Assembly (NCBI RefSeq): GCF_016734815.1
Contig: NZ_JAERQF010000017.1
Location: 1 to 64,000, forward strand
Source of the DNA: Hymenobacter rubidus
GTDB lineage: Bacteria; Bacteroidota; Bacteroidia; Cytophagales; Hymenobacteraceae
DNA: 64,000 nt
Reading direction: 5' to 3'
Under the pieces are notes generated by a model. That model had not been told where the DNA came from, searched no databases, and was given only the letters and a program-made list of their open reading frames with translations. Position numbers and translations under genes: made by a program. The stretch's first letter is position 1; every line of letters starts with the position of its first letter. This document shows, piece by piece, positions 26,488 to 38,493 of this stretch.

Positions 26488-28380
26488 CTAGTCAGCCAGT
26501 TCTTGTTCGTACGGCAGGTTCGACGACTGCGTTTGCGAATACGGCACGTTTTGAGGGATGAAGTCCACATCCGAGCCGGGTTTGCTGTAGTCGTAGGGCC
26601 AGCGGTACACAGCCGGAATCTCGCCGGGCCAGTTGCCGTGGCCAGGGATGATGGGAGTAGTCCACTCCAGTGTTGTCGAGTTCCAGGGATTCTGGGTAGC
26701 ACGACGGCCACGGAAGATGCTGTAGAAGAAGTTGAAGATGAAGATGAACTGACCCAAGAAGGCGATGATAGCCGCAATCGAGATGAACTTGTTCATGTCG
26801 GCGAATTGCGAGAAAGCATCAAAGCCAGTCCAAGCATAGTAGCGACGGGGGAAACCGGCGATACCTACATAGTGCATCGGCATGAATACGAGGTACACCC
26901 CTGCAAATGTCAGCCAGAAGTGAATGTAGCCCAGCTTCTCATCCATCATGCGGCCGAACATCTTCGGGAACCAGTGATAGACACCAGCAAACAGGCCGAA
27001 GAAAGCCGAGCTACCCATTACCAAGTGGAAGTGAGCTACCACGAAGTAGGTGTTGTGCATCTGAATATCGAGCGTAGCGTTGCCGAGGATAATACCCGTC
27101 AGACCGCCCGAAATAAACAGGGACACGAAGCCAATGGCGAACAACATGGCAGCCGTGAAGCGGATGTTCCCGCGCCACAACGTCGCCAGCCAGTTGAACA
27201 CCTTCACACCCGAAGGCACCGCAATAATCAACGTCAGGAACATGAAGACGGAACCCAGGAAAGGATTCATACCCGTCACGAACATGTGGTGGGCCCAAAC
27301 CACGAATGACAGCAGCGAAATGCCAATCAGCGAGCCAATCATGGCGCGGTAGCCGAAAATGGGCTTACGAGCATTGGTAGCCAGCACCTCCGACACCATG
27401 CCCATGGCCGGCATGATTACGATGTACACTTCGGGGTGGCCCAGGAACCAGAACAAGTGCTGGAACAATACCGGCGAACCGCCTTGGTTGCTCAGTGCCT
27501 GACCAGCAATGTAGATATCCGACAGGAAGAAAGAGGTACCAAACGAACGGTCAAAAACCAGCAGCAGCGCTGCCGAAAACAGAACTGGGAATGACAGGAT
27601 ACCGAGAATGGCCGTGAGGAAGAACGCCCAAATGGTGAGCGGCAGCTTACTCATGCTCATGCCGCGGGTACGCAGGTTGATAACCGTCGTCACATAGTTG
27701 ACACCGCCCAACAACTGCGATACGATGAAGAACACCATGCTCACCAGCCACAGGGTCATACCCGTGCCGGAACCGGGAATGGCCTGGGGCAGAGCACTTA
27801 GCGGCGGATAAATTGTCCAGCCGGCTGCAGCGGGACCGGTTTCGATGAACAGCGACGAAAACATGATGATGCCCGACAGGAAGAAAAACCAGTACGAGAG
27901 CATATTCATGAAGCCCGAAGCCATGTCGCGGGCACCTACCTGCAACGGAATCAAGAAGTTCGAGAATGTACCCGACAAGCCGGCCGTCAGCACGAAGAAT
28001 ACCATAATGGTACCGTGCATCGTCACCAGGGCAAGGTAAAACTCGGGGTTCAGCTTACCAGCCTGAATCCAGCCGCCGAGGAAGGGCTTGAGCCACTCCA
28101 AGGAGCTTTCGGGCCAGCCAAGCTGCAAGCGGAACAAGCTCGAAAGCGTGCCACCGAGAATGGCCCAGAACATGCCCGTAATAAGGAATTGCTTTGCAAT
28201 TACTTTGTGGTCCTGGCTGAACACGTACTTCCACAGCCAATGCTGGTCGTGATGCTCGTGGTCATGGTCGTCGTGAAGCAGATGGTCGCCGTGCTCAGCA
28301 GTGGGCACCGGTGCGGAACCAACGCCGCCCTGCGCTTGCACGCCAGCTGAAAGATTGGGTTTGGGTGTCAGGTCTGACAT
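26488..28380 (-). CDS. ctaD: Cytochrome c oxidase subunit I
   Basis: The 630-residue catalytic subunit of an aa3-type oxidase, reducing oxygen to water and pumping protons. Ligand motifs are all present: ALVTMHGTIMV (haem a His), WFLGHPEVYIVIMP (CuB His and the cross-linked Tyr), VVWAHHMFVTGM (two CuB His) and HNTYFVVAHFHLVMG (haem a and a3 His). The GHPEVY motif indicates an A-type oxidase. The first 55 residues form a His/Asp-rich cytoplasmic extension (DHLLHDDHDHEHHDQH) that could bind metal. It follows ctaC by 21 bases and ends at a strong terminator. Confidence 0.97.
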   Translation of the reverse strand: MSDLTPKPNLSAGVQAQGGVGSAPVPTAEHGDHLLHDDHDHEHHDQHWLWKYVFSQDHKVIAKQFLITGMFWAILGGTLSSLFRLQLGWPESSLEWLKPFLGGWIQAGKLNPEFYLALVTMHGTIMVFFVLTAGLSGTFSNFLIPLQVGARDMASGFMNMLSYWFFFLSGIIMFSSLFIETGPAAAGWTIYPPLSALPQAIPGSGTGMTLWLVSMVFFIVSQLLGGVNYVTTVINLRTRGMSMSKLPLTIWAFFLTAILGILSFPVLFSAALLLVFDRSFGTSFFLSDIYIAGQALSNQGGSPVLFQHLFWFLGHPEVYIVIMPAMGMVSEVLATNARKPIFGYRAMIGSLIGISLLSFVVWAHHMFVTGMNPFLGSVFMFLTLIIAVPSGVKVFNWLATLWRGNIRFTAAMLFAIGFVSLFISGGLTGIILGNATLDIQMHNTYFVVAHFHLVMGSSAFFGLFAGVYHWFPKMFGRMMDEKLGYIHFWLTFAGVYLVFMPMHYVGIAGFPRRYYAWTGFDAFSQFADMNKFISIAAIIAFLGQFIFIFNFFYSIFRGRRATQNPWNSTTLEWTTPIIPGHGNWPGEIPAVYRWPYDYSKPGSDVDFIPQNVPYSQTQSSNLPYEQELAD

Positions 28381-28401
28381 AGCAGGATACCGTTAGTAGT
28401 T

Positions 28402-29475
28402 TTAGTTGGAAGCCGCCAGAGGCATAACCGGTGCCTTTTTTTCATCGGTGGCAGCCGCCACGGGAGCAACCATTGTTTTGGCTTTCTGTTTGAAAGCAGC
28501 CAGCACATCAGGATTCTTTTGCGAGAACGACTGCTGGGCTGCGTACCAATTCTGATAGTCATCCGGCTCGTCGACAATAATGGTCGCTTTCATAGCGAAG
28601 TGGCTGCCACCGCAGAGCTGGTTACAAGCCAGTTCGTAGTTGAACTTGGGGTTGCCCAGTTTGGCGCGCATCTCATCGGTCGTGGTAGTAGGCGTAAACC
28701 AGAAGCGGGTCGGCATACCTGGCACTGCATACATCTGCACGCGGAATTGCGGCATATAGACGGCGTGCAACACGTCGCGCGAACGAATTTTAATCAATAC
28801 CGGCACGCCTTTCGGTACGTGGATTTCGTTGGTCGTGAAATCGTCCAAGGCAGATTTGTCGCTTAGGTCAAAGCCGAATTCGTTCACGGCATCAATCATG
28901 CGGTAGTTTACCACGCCGAGCTTCATGTCGCGGCCGGGGTAGCGCACCAGCCAGTTGAACTGCTTGCCCATTACTTCCAATACCACCGAATTTTTCGGTG
29001 CCGGACCAGTAATACGGGTCCAAGCTTTCCAGCCAGCAAAAATCAGCGACGCCATTACGATGGCGGGTATAATTGTCCAGATGACTTCAATTGTATTGTT
29101 GTGAGCAAAGAAGTAAGCCCGGCGCCCTTCTTTATGCTGGTACTTGTAAGCGTAAACGAAAAGCAAAATTTGAGTAATGGCGAAAGCCACGCCAATTACG
29201 GCCATGGTAATCCAGAACATGCGCTCCATCTGGTGCCCGTGCACCGAAGCAATGGGCGGGTTCATCTTGCCGAAGTTCTCAACGAACGAATAGGCAAACC
29301 ACGCACCGCCACCAATCAGAAACACGAGCATCAGAACAGCATTCACGCTGTTGCTCATGCCTATGTCACGGGTGAATGTACCCGAGAATATGGAAGTGAG
29401 AATCTGTAAGCGAAACAACAGGCCGAATACGACCAGTAGCAACACCAACACCAGTAAAATGGTCAGAACAGTCAT
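28402..29475 (-). CDS. ctaC: Cytochrome c oxidase subunit II with CuA site
   Basis: A 357-residue subunit II. A hydrophobic segment lies at the extreme N-terminus, two further helices flank residues 50-125, and a cupredoxin domain follows. The CuA site is intact: a His in DVLHAVYMP and CNQLCGGSHFAM with both Cys, the second His and the Met; Gln replaces the commoner Glu between the Cys residues. No haem c domain is fused at the C-terminus, only an Ala/Lys-rich tail, so electrons must come from a separate cytochrome, most simply from the ActA or ActE haems encoded upstream. A heptamer-word hairpin separates it from actF. Confidence 0.95.
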   Translation of the reverse strand: MTVLTILLVLVLLLVVFGLLFRLQILTSIFSGTFTRDIGMSNSVNAVLMLVFLIGGGAWFAYSFVENFGKMNPPIASVHGHQMERMFWITMAVIGVAFAITQILLFVYAYKYQHKEGRRAYFFAHNNTIEVIWTIIPAIVMASLIFAGWKAWTRITGPAPKNSVVLEVMGKQFNWLVRYPGRDMKLGVVNYRMIDAVNEFGFDLSDKSALDDFTTNEIHVPKGVPVLIKIRSRDVLHAVYMPQFRVQMYAVPGMPTRFWFTPTTTTDEMRAKLGNPKFNYELACNQLCGGSHFAMKATIIVDEPDDYQNWYAAQQSFSQKNPDVLAAFKQKAKTMVAPVAAATDEKKAPVMPLAASN

Positions 29476-29484
29476 TGAGTTTGT

Positions 29485-29572
29485 AGTAGTAAGTACCGAG
29501 TAGTGAGTATTAAGTACTGTTGAAAAGCCAGCCGGCCGTTTTGCTACTTAATACTTTATACTAAAATCTAAC
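29485..29572. repeat. Heptamer-word hairpin between actF and ctaC
   Basis: The left arm (29485-29519) is five exact 7-base units AGTAGTA, AGTACCG, AGTAGTG, AGTATTA, AGTACTG. The right arm (29545-29572) is TACTTAA, TACTTTA, TACTAAA, ATCTAAC. The arms are complementary in phase. Read in the direction of transcription, the first arm starts one base after the actF TAA and contains TAG, TAG, TAA, TAA. It falls between the complex III and oxidase parts of the operon. Confidence 0.87.
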
Positions 29573-29573
29573 C

Positions 29574-30881
29574 TTAGGTAGTATGGTGGATGCTTTCGTC
29601 CAAGAACGGATGGTTAACCGGAACGAGCGAGGCCGAAGCCAAGCGGCGCGTGAACAGAATCAGGAAAGCACCGAGGAAGATAGCCGCTACGCCAATCTCA
29701 ATCAGGAACCCGTTTTCGCCCTTCATAGTGCCCGGCATCAGCATTAAATAGAAGTCGGACCAGTGGCCGCAGAGAATGGCAATGGCAACAATCTTCATGA
29801 TAATCATCTGACGCTTGGCGTCACGCGTCATCAATCCGAGGAAGGGGAAGACGAAGTTGATGGCAATGTTGAAGAAGAAGATACCAGTGTAGCGGCCTTC
29901 GAATCCACCCAACCGCTGATTGAAGTAAACAGCTTCCTCAGGAAGGTTGGCGTACCAAATCAGCATGAACTGCGCAAACCAAACGTATGTCCAGAAAATG
30001 CTGAAACCGAACATCAGCTTGCCCAAATCGTGCAGGTGGTTGGAGCTTAAAGCACGCAGATAGCCAGCTTGTTTTAGGAAAATAGCAGTGAGGGCAATGG
30101 CAGCAATACCGGATACCCACCACGAAGCAAAAACATACCAGCCAAACATGGTGCTGAACCAGTGCGTATCAACCGACATCACCCAGTCCCAAGCCGACAT
30201 CGAAGACGTTACGGCATACAATACCAAGAACAGGGCCGAAGCATTGATACTGCGGTGGAACCACACGGTACCGCCGTACAGGTCTTCCTGCAACGACAAC
30301 TGGCGCAGCTTCCAGCTGAAAAATGCCCAGATAGCCAAGTAAACGATGGTGCGAATCAGGTAGAAGGGCAGGTTCAGGAAACCACTCTTGCCCGCAATGA
30401 TGGCATCGTAGTTCGGGCTGCCCTTATCCATGATGCCCTCGTGGGTCCAGTGGAAAATGTCGTGGCGACCAATTAGGAACACAACGAGCATGATTACACC
30501 ACCAGGAATTACCCAGGCGCTGAGGGCTTCCGAGATGCGCTTCACCAGTACCGACCAGCCAGCATACGCCACATAGTTGATAGCCATGAATACCGTCCCG
30601 ACTGTTGAAACACCCAGGAAAAACAGGTTGCTGTGCCAAAGGCTGATAATCAGCCGTTTCAGCCAAACTGCGCCTTCTTCGTGTGCTGCATTGTGTGCCG
30701 CTGCAGCGTGGCCGGAGGCTTCAGCGTGTTCTTCGGCTCCCCAGCCCATTACGGAAGCCAGAATGCCAAGTACAAGCAATACCACACCGACAACGATGAT
30801 GGCAATAAAAGTTTTACGGGCGCCATCCGTAACGACGAGCTGTTCAGCCGTGGCGCTTTCGTGGTGCGTCAGAGTTGCCAT
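29574..30881 (-). CDS. actF: Alternative complex III subunit ActF
   Basis: A 435-residue NrfD-like membrane subunit with about ten helices, annotated in Bacteroidota as quinol:cytochrome c oxidoreductase. It is a diverged paralogue of ActC. An Ala/His/Glu-rich loop near residues 50-70 (EEHAEASGHAAAAHNAAHEE) lies between the first two helices. In known ACIII structures this subunit forms part of the membrane arm and contacts the oxidase. It starts six bases after actE. Confidence 0.92.
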   Translation of the reverse strand: MATLTHHESATAEQLVVTDGARKTFIAIIVVGVVLLVLGILASVMGWGAEEHAEASGHAAAAHNAAHEEGAVWLKRLIISLWHSNLFFLGVSTVGTVFMAINYVAYAGWSVLVKRISEALSAWVIPGGVIMLVVFLIGRHDIFHWTHEGIMDKGSPNYDAIIAGKSGFLNLPFYLIRTIVYLAIWAFFSWKLRQLSLQEDLYGGTVWFHRSINASALFLVLYAVTSSMSAWDWVMSVDTHWFSTMFGWYVFASWWVSGIAAIALTAIFLKQAGYLRALSSNHLHDLGKLMFGFSIFWTYVWFAQFMLIWYANLPEEAVYFNQRLGGFEGRYTGIFFFNIAINFVFPFLGLMTRDAKRQMIIMKIVAIAILCGHWSDFYLMLMPGTMKGENGFLIEIGVAAIFLGAFLILFTRRLASASLVPVNHPFLDESIHHTT

Positions 30882-30887
30882 AGTGCG

Positions 30888-31634
30888 TTAGTTGGCGGTG
30901 CCGTTAGTTGCTTTCGTTTTGCCTTCGCCGGGAGTTTCCGAACCGGTTCCGGCTTGTGCCTGTCCTACCGGTGCTTGGTTGGTGGCATCTTTCATTTCGG
31001 TTGAGTCGCTGGCTACTGCAGCAGGACCTTTAGATACTAGCTTGCTCAGCGCATCTGGTCCTTCGCCACGCTGGAGTACGCGTACATACATGGCAATTTT
31101 CCAACGCTCTTCGGGGTTCACAATGGAGCCGTGTGGCATCATGCGGTTCCGACCCCATTCGATGACGTGGTAGATGTGGCCGTCATTCATCGTTTTATAA
31201 GCACCCGTCGAGTAGTTCGGCACACCTTTAAACTTCGCGCCTACCAAACCCTGCCCATCGCCTTGTTCGCCGTGGCAGTGCGAGCAGATACGCGTGTAAA
31301 GCACTTTCCCCTCTTCCAGATTGGCCTTGGTGTAAGCGTAAGGATTGTGAAGCAACCGCTCCGCCATCCGCACACTGTCCTTGGGAATGTGGTCGTAGTA
31401 GTTCAGTTTGCCTCTCGGTACCGTGCCATTAGCCGGAGTGCGCTCGTTGATGCCAAAGGAGTTGACCGGGTTGAAATGGGTCTGGCTCAGCGGGTCGTAA
31501 GGAATTGATTCGTACATCTCCGGGGCGTATTCCACACCGGGGTCGTTTCCGTCGTGGGTGCAGGCCGTGGTGGCCAACCCCAGGGACAGTAGCAGCGCCG
31601 AAACGCGCAGGCTCAGGTTCAGCGGATGCGTCAT
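30888..31634 (-). CDS. actE: Alternative complex III subunit ActE, monohaem cytochrome c lipoprotein
   Basis: A 248-residue lipoprotein cytochrome. The lipobox is LGLATTAC with Cys near residue 25; one haem motif CSHCH lies near residue 118, and NRMMPHG supplies the likely Met ligand. The C-terminus is a Thr/Gly/Ala-rich tail. In ACIII, ActE carries one haem c on the outer face and passes electrons on. Its ATG overlaps the actD TAA by one base. Confidence 0.95.
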   Translation of the reverse strand: MTHPLNLSLRVSALLLSLGLATTACTHDGNDPGVEYAPEMYESIPYDPLSQTHFNPVNSFGINERTPANGTVPRGKLNYYDHIPKDSVRMAERLLHNPYAYTKANLEEGKVLYTRICSHCHGEQGDGQGLVGAKFKGVPNYSTGAYKTMNDGHIYHVIEWGRNRMMPHGSIVNPEERWKIAMYVRVLQRGEGPDALSKLVSKGPAAVASDSTEMKDATNQAPVGQAQAGTGSETPGEGKTKATNGTAN

Positions 31635-32161
31635 TAGTTATTGGTCATTTCTTTTTGGTTGACTTCCGAAGCGCCGTTGTCGCGCAACAGTTGGGTCAGC
31701 CGGGGAAATTGCGAGCTGGTTTCATCCAACTCGATGGCCATTACGAATTTGTCGTCGGTGGCCCGCACATCCATTACCGGGGTCTTGAAGCGCGGATACA
31801 GCCCTGTAATGGTGAAAAAGGTAAGCGCCATGCCGTGGCAAGTGAAGAATACCGTTAATTCGAAGGCAACGGGCACGAAGGCTGGCAGCGCGATGTGCGG
31901 CTTACCACCGATAATCATCGGCCAGTCGAAACCCAGCATGTAAATCTGCATCCACAGCGCGAAGGACAAACCTGTCATGCCGAAGAAGAAAGCTGCAATG
32001 GGCAGCCGTGACCGTTCAATGCCCAGCGCATCGTCGATGCCGTGCACTGGATAAGGCGAAAACACGTCGTATACCTTCACACCCGCCGCGCGAATGTTTT
32101 CAATGGCGTGCAGCAGCACGTCTTCGTCATCAAAGATGCCGAGGGCAAAGCGCTTAGTCAT
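31634..32161 (-). CDS. actD: Alternative complex III subunit ActD (DUF3341)
   Basis: A 175-residue DUF3341 protein with two membrane helices (AAFFFGMTGLSFALWMQIY and ELTVFFTCHGMALTFFTI). The N-terminal segment contains the family pattern GIFDDEDVLLHAIENIRAAG and SPYPVHGID. It is a small structural subunit without cofactors. It overlaps actC by eight bases and actE by one. Confidence 0.93.
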   Translation of the reverse strand: MTKRFALGIFDDEDVLLHAIENIRAAGVKVYDVFSPYPVHGIDDALGIERSRLPIAAFFFGMTGLSFALWMQIYMLGFDWPMIIGGKPHIALPAFVPVAFELTVFFTCHGMALTFFTITGLYPRFKTPVMDVRATDDKFVMAIELDETSSQFPRLTQLLRDNGASEVNQKEMTNN

Positions 32162-33611
32162 GCTTGTTATAAGTTACGGGTGCCGAAGCTGGAGCTCCGT
32201 GAATGGCGGGTTGGTGAGCGTGAGCGGCGTGGGCCTTCTCGGGGTTGTAAGTCGGGCCGTTGTCCACGGTGTACTTCAGGATAGTTTTCACTTCGGCCAT
32301 GTTAATCACGGGGAAGAACTTGGCGAACAGCAGGAACAGCGTGAAGAACAGGCCTAGCGTACCAACATACAGGCCGATGTCAATGATAGAAGGCGAGAAC
32401 ATGGCCCAGCTCGAAGGCAAGTAGTCGCGGTGCAGCGAAGTCACGATGATTACAAAGCGCTCGAACCACATCCCGATGTTCACGATGATAGACAGGATGA
32501 ACGTGAGCGGAATGCTATAGCGTACGCGCCGGAACCACACCAGCTGGGGCGTAATCACATTGCAGGTCATCATCGAAGCATACGACCACCAGTATGGGCC
32601 GGTAGCGCGGTTGATGAAGGCGTACTGCTCAAACTCCACCTGTGAATACCAAGCAATGAAGAACTCCGTGATGTAAGCCACGCCCACAATGGAGCCGGTT
32701 ACCATCATGATTTTATTCATCAGTGCAATATGCTCCAGCGTGATATAGTCTTCCAGACGGAATACCACGCGGGTAATCAACATCAGAGTAAGCACCATGG
32801 CAAAACCTGAGAAGATAGCCCCGGCCACAAAGTAGGGCGGGAAAATGGTGGTGTGCCAGCCAGGTACTACTGAGGTAGCAAAGTCCATCGATACAATGGT
32901 GTGTACCGAAAGTACTAGCGGGGTCGAAACACCGGCCAGAATCAGCGAAACGGTTTCGTAGCGCGACCAAGCTTTAGCCGAACCTTTCCAACCGAAGCTC
33001 AGCATGGAGTAGCTGAACTTGGCAATAGGCCCTTTAGCACGGTCACGAATCGAAGCAAAATCTGGAATCAGACCGATGTACCAGAACACCAACGATACCG
33101 TGAAGTAGGTCGAGATGGCAAATACGTCCCAGAGCAGCGGCGAATTGAAGTTGGCCCACAGCGAACCCAGCGTGTTTTGCAGCGGGAAAACGTAGAATGC
33201 CAACCACGGACGGCCCATGTGCAGCACCGGGAACATGGCCGCACAGATTACGGCGAAGATGGTCATGGCTTCTGCCGCACGGTTGATGGAGCTCCGCCAT
33301 TTCTGACGGAACAGCAGCAGTACCGCCGAAATCAGCGTGCCGGCGTGGCCGATACCTACCCACCACACGAAGTTGGTGATGTCCCAGGCCCAGTTAACCG
33401 TTTTGTTCAGGCCCCACTCCCCGATGCCGTACCACACGGTGCGGTACACGGAGTAGAAGAATACGCCCAGAAAAAATAAGGCCACGCTCAAGGCCGCCAT
33501 CCAACGCAGGTTGGGTTTGGCTTCCACCTGATAGCAGATGTCCTGCGTTACGTCGTGTAACGTCTTACCGCCAGTTACGAGCGGCTCGCGTATGGATGAT
33601 ACGTGCTGCAT
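32154..33611 (-). CDS. actC: Alternative complex III subunit ActC (NrfD family)
   Basis: A 485-residue polytopic NrfD/PsrC-type subunit with about ten helices that provides the quinol-binding site of ACIII next to ActB. Typical features are WVGIGHAGTLISAVLLL near residue 85, LWDVFAISTYFTVSLVFWY near 165 and PLVLSVHTIVSMDFA near 235. It follows actB by 11 bases and overlaps actD. Confidence 0.95.
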   Translation of the reverse strand: MQHVSSIREPLVTGGKTLHDVTQDICYQVEAKPNLRWMAALSVALFFLGVFFYSVYRTVWYGIGEWGLNKTVNWAWDITNFVWWVGIGHAGTLISAVLLLFRQKWRSSINRAAEAMTIFAVICAAMFPVLHMGRPWLAFYVFPLQNTLGSLWANFNSPLLWDVFAISTYFTVSLVFWYIGLIPDFASIRDRAKGPIAKFSYSMLSFGWKGSAKAWSRYETVSLILAGVSTPLVLSVHTIVSMDFATSVVPGWHTTIFPPYFVAGAIFSGFAMVLTLMLITRVVFRLEDYITLEHIALMNKIMMVTGSIVGVAYITEFFIAWYSQVEFEQYAFINRATGPYWWSYASMMTCNVITPQLVWFRRVRYSIPLTFILSIIVNIGMWFERFVIIVTSLHRDYLPSSWAMFSPSIIDIGLYVGTLGLFFTLFLLFAKFFPVINMAEVKTILKYTVDNGPTYNPEKAHAAHAHQPAIHGAPASAPVTYNKHD

Positions 33612-33622
33612 AATGGGTTGAA

Positions 33623-36646
<3,024 letters not shown>

Positions 36647-36653
36647 TTGAAAT

Positions 36654-36739
36654 GGTAATCAGTAATCGGTATTGGGTAGTCAGTAATCAATAACCAGTAG
36701 TTCACAATACTGACTACCCAGTACTGACTACTACAATCA
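36654..36739. repeat. Heptamer-word hairpin between actA and actB
   Basis: The left arm is seven 7-base units from 36654 to 36702 (GGTAATC, AGTAATC, GGTATTG, GGTAGTC, AGTAATC, AATAACC, AGTAGTT). The right arm from 36705 to 36739 is CAATACT, GACTACC, CAGTACT, GACTACT, ACAATCA. The loop is two bases. Read on the coding (minus) strand, the arm near the actA stop contains TGA, TAG and TAG. This is the longest heptamer locus in the window. Confidence 0.88.
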
Positions 36740-36747
36740 ATTTTGGG

Positions 36748-38076
36748 TTAGTAGTGGCACTTCGAGCACTCGGTGCCGCCGTTCGACGATACGGTGAAAG
36801 GTGCACCAGCATTCTTGGTGTCGTGCAGCTTCACGAGGTTGTCGTAGTACTTGTTATCCTTCGTGTTGAGGGGCATCTCGCGGTGGCAATTGATGCACCA
36901 GCCCATGGTGAGGGCCGAATACTGGTACACCACTTCCATGTTCTGGATGGGGCCGTGGCAGGTTTGGCACTGAAGGCCGGCCACCTGCGTGTGCTGCGAG
37001 TGGTTGAAGTAAGCCAAATCAGGCAGGTTGTGGATGCGCACCCACTGGATGGGCTGCTTGCGCTCAATGGCCCGATAGATTTTCTTGATTTCGGGCGACT
37101 CCGTCTTAATCTGCGCGTGGCAGTTCATGCAGATGTTGGCCGAAGGAATGTTAGCCGACTTGCTCTTATATACTGAGGTGTGGCAGTAGGCGCAGTTAAT
37201 CTGGTGTTCGCCCGCATGCAGCTTGTGCGAGAAAGCAATGGGCTGAGTAGGCTGGTAGCCCTGGTTCAAGCCAACGGCCATGACGCTTTGTACGCCTTCG
37301 TAAAGTAAAACCAGGGCGAAAACCGTCCCCACAATACCGCGCAGCACGGGCGAGCGGTAAAACTTACTCCAGTCGAAGCGCTGCTCTAGGATTTCGATGT
37401 CGCGGCCGTCGAGGTCTTTGCGGCCCCGCAGCACGTCTTTCATCAGGTTACCAATGATAACGAGCGTTACCACCAGCACAATCAGCACAACTACCAGGAC
37501 GATGAGGAGGATGTCAACGTATTTGCCAGCGCCTTCTTCAGCACCGCCAGTTGCAGTAGCACCGTCTTTGCCGTCTGTTGCAGCGGCATTTTTAGCGGTA
37601 ACGCCGCCCTTGCCTTCTTCCGAAGTAATATAAGCGACGATGGAAGTAATCTCCTTGTCCGACAGGGCGAACGAGGGCATTTGCTGCTTATTAAACTTGT
37701 TGAACAGGGCGACAGCGTAATCATCGCCGCTGGCTACCACTTTGCTCGAGTTTTTCACCCAAGGCAAAATCCAGGAGATGGGGCGGCGCTTGGTGATACC
37801 CCCCAGCGCGGGACCGACCACTTGCTCATTCACGGCGTGGCACTGGGCGCAGTTGCCTTTAAACAGGGCATCGCCGGCGGCAATGGCGGCGGCGTCGCCA
37901 CCACCGGCAGCGGGAGCGGCGGCAGTAGCGGGGGTGGCGGCTGCAGTGGCACCGGGTGTTACCCCTTCTTTTTTCACGGCGGCGGCGTCTTGGGCCGAAG
38001 CCTGCTGGATGCCGGCAAACGTGAGCACAAACGCCAGCAGCAGATGAGGTAACGAACGAAGTCGAATGCTATTCAT
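36748..38076 (-). CDS. actA: Alternative complex III subunit ActA with extra N-terminal cytochrome c domain
   Basis: A 442-residue multihaem protein. A signal peptide (MNSIRLRSLPHLLLAF to QQASAQ) is followed by an Ala-rich linker and a monohaem domain (CAQCH near residue 72, likely ligand in KQQMPSF), a membrane helix near residues 175-205 and a second hydrophobic segment near 245-270. The pentahaem region then has CAYCH, CMNCH, CQTCH, CINCH and, at the very end, CSKCH. Six haem sites result, one more than the five classic ActA haems. ATG 38076 is chosen because it begins the signal peptide. It is the first gene of the operon, about 40 bases downstream of a strong promoter. Confidence 0.93.
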   Translation of the reverse strand: MNSIRLRSLPHLLLAFVLTFAGIQQASAQDAAAVKKEGVTPGATAAATPATAAAPAAGGGDAAAIAAGDALFKGNCAQCHAVNEQVVGPALGGITKRRPISWILPWVKNSSKVVASGDDYAVALFNKFNKQQMPSFALSDKEITSIVAYITSEEGKGGVTAKNAAATDGKDGATATGGAEEGAGKYVDILLIVLVVVLIVLVVTLVIIGNLMKDVLRGRKDLDGRDIEILEQRFDWSKFYRSPVLRGIVGTVFALVLLYEGVQSVMAVGLNQGYQPTQPIAFSHKLHAGEHQINCAYCHTSVYKSKSANIPSANICMNCHAQIKTESPEIKKIYRAIERKQPIQWVRIHNLPDLAYFNHSQHTQVAGLQCQTCHGPIQNMEVVYQYSALTMGWCINCHREMPLNTKDNKYYDNLVKLHDTKNAGAPFTVSSNGGTECSKCHY

Positions 38077-38122
38077 ACGAAAATAGACGGTAAAACGAAA
38101 CGCTAGGGGCATTTCAAGGCCA

Positions 38123-38152
38123 CAAATGTAGGTCAGGAATCGTAGGCGGCAA
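38123..38152 (-). promoter_or_regulatory. Promoter of the act-cta respiratory operon
   Basis: On the minus strand TTG (38152-38150), a 19-base spacer and TACATTTG (38130-38123) match the Bacteroidota primary-sigma pattern TTG-N19/20-TAnnTTTG exactly. The predicted start of transcription near 38116 gives a leader of about 40 bases before the actA ATG. Confidence 0.75.
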
Positions 38153-38418
38153 AAAGCGAGAAGTCATTTTTGAGCATCAAATCTGCTTCTGGCTTTATTT
38201 AGAATAATACCAAATAACGGGCTAATACATTGTTTTGCGGGGCATACTATATAGTAAATTACCAGCCTGGCGGGCAGCAGCTACAATGGTTTGGGCCATG
38301 ATGATGGGGGCTTATCGGCTAGCTATTTGGGTGGTACAGTCAGCCCAGCACTACACTAACAGTTATCAAACTAATCGGTTGCTCTAACCTTGAGGCTGGA
38401 GTAAACATAGGCGGAGCT

Positions 38419-38449
38419 TTGGCAATGTGCCCGAAAGTCAGTACCTTTG
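38419..38449 (+). promoter_or_regulatory. Promoter of the rpsF-rpsR-rplI operon
   Basis: TTG at 38419-38421, a 20-base spacer and TACCTTTG at 38442-38449 match the Bacteroidota consensus exactly. The leader to the rpsF ATG would be about 40 bases. Confidence 0.78.
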
Positions 38450-38493
38450 CGCCCCAATCAATTTTTTCACCCCCCACATTCACCACCATCGTA

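Larger units (their letters stand above)
38077..38493. other. Divergent control region between actA and rpsF
   Basis: This 417-base gap carries one well-formed promoter for each flanking operon (38123-38152 minus, 38419-38449 plus). The middle part, about 38155-38415, is AT-richer than the surroundings and contains an AT run (ACTATATAGTAAATT near 38245). I see no gene, repeat arm or convincing operator in it. Confidence 0.6.

Noticed and set aside
38155..38415. A small RNA or ORF in the actA-rpsF gap
   Set aside because: No promoter-terminator pair of its own, no start with coding-like codons and no stable hairpin with a T-run was seen.
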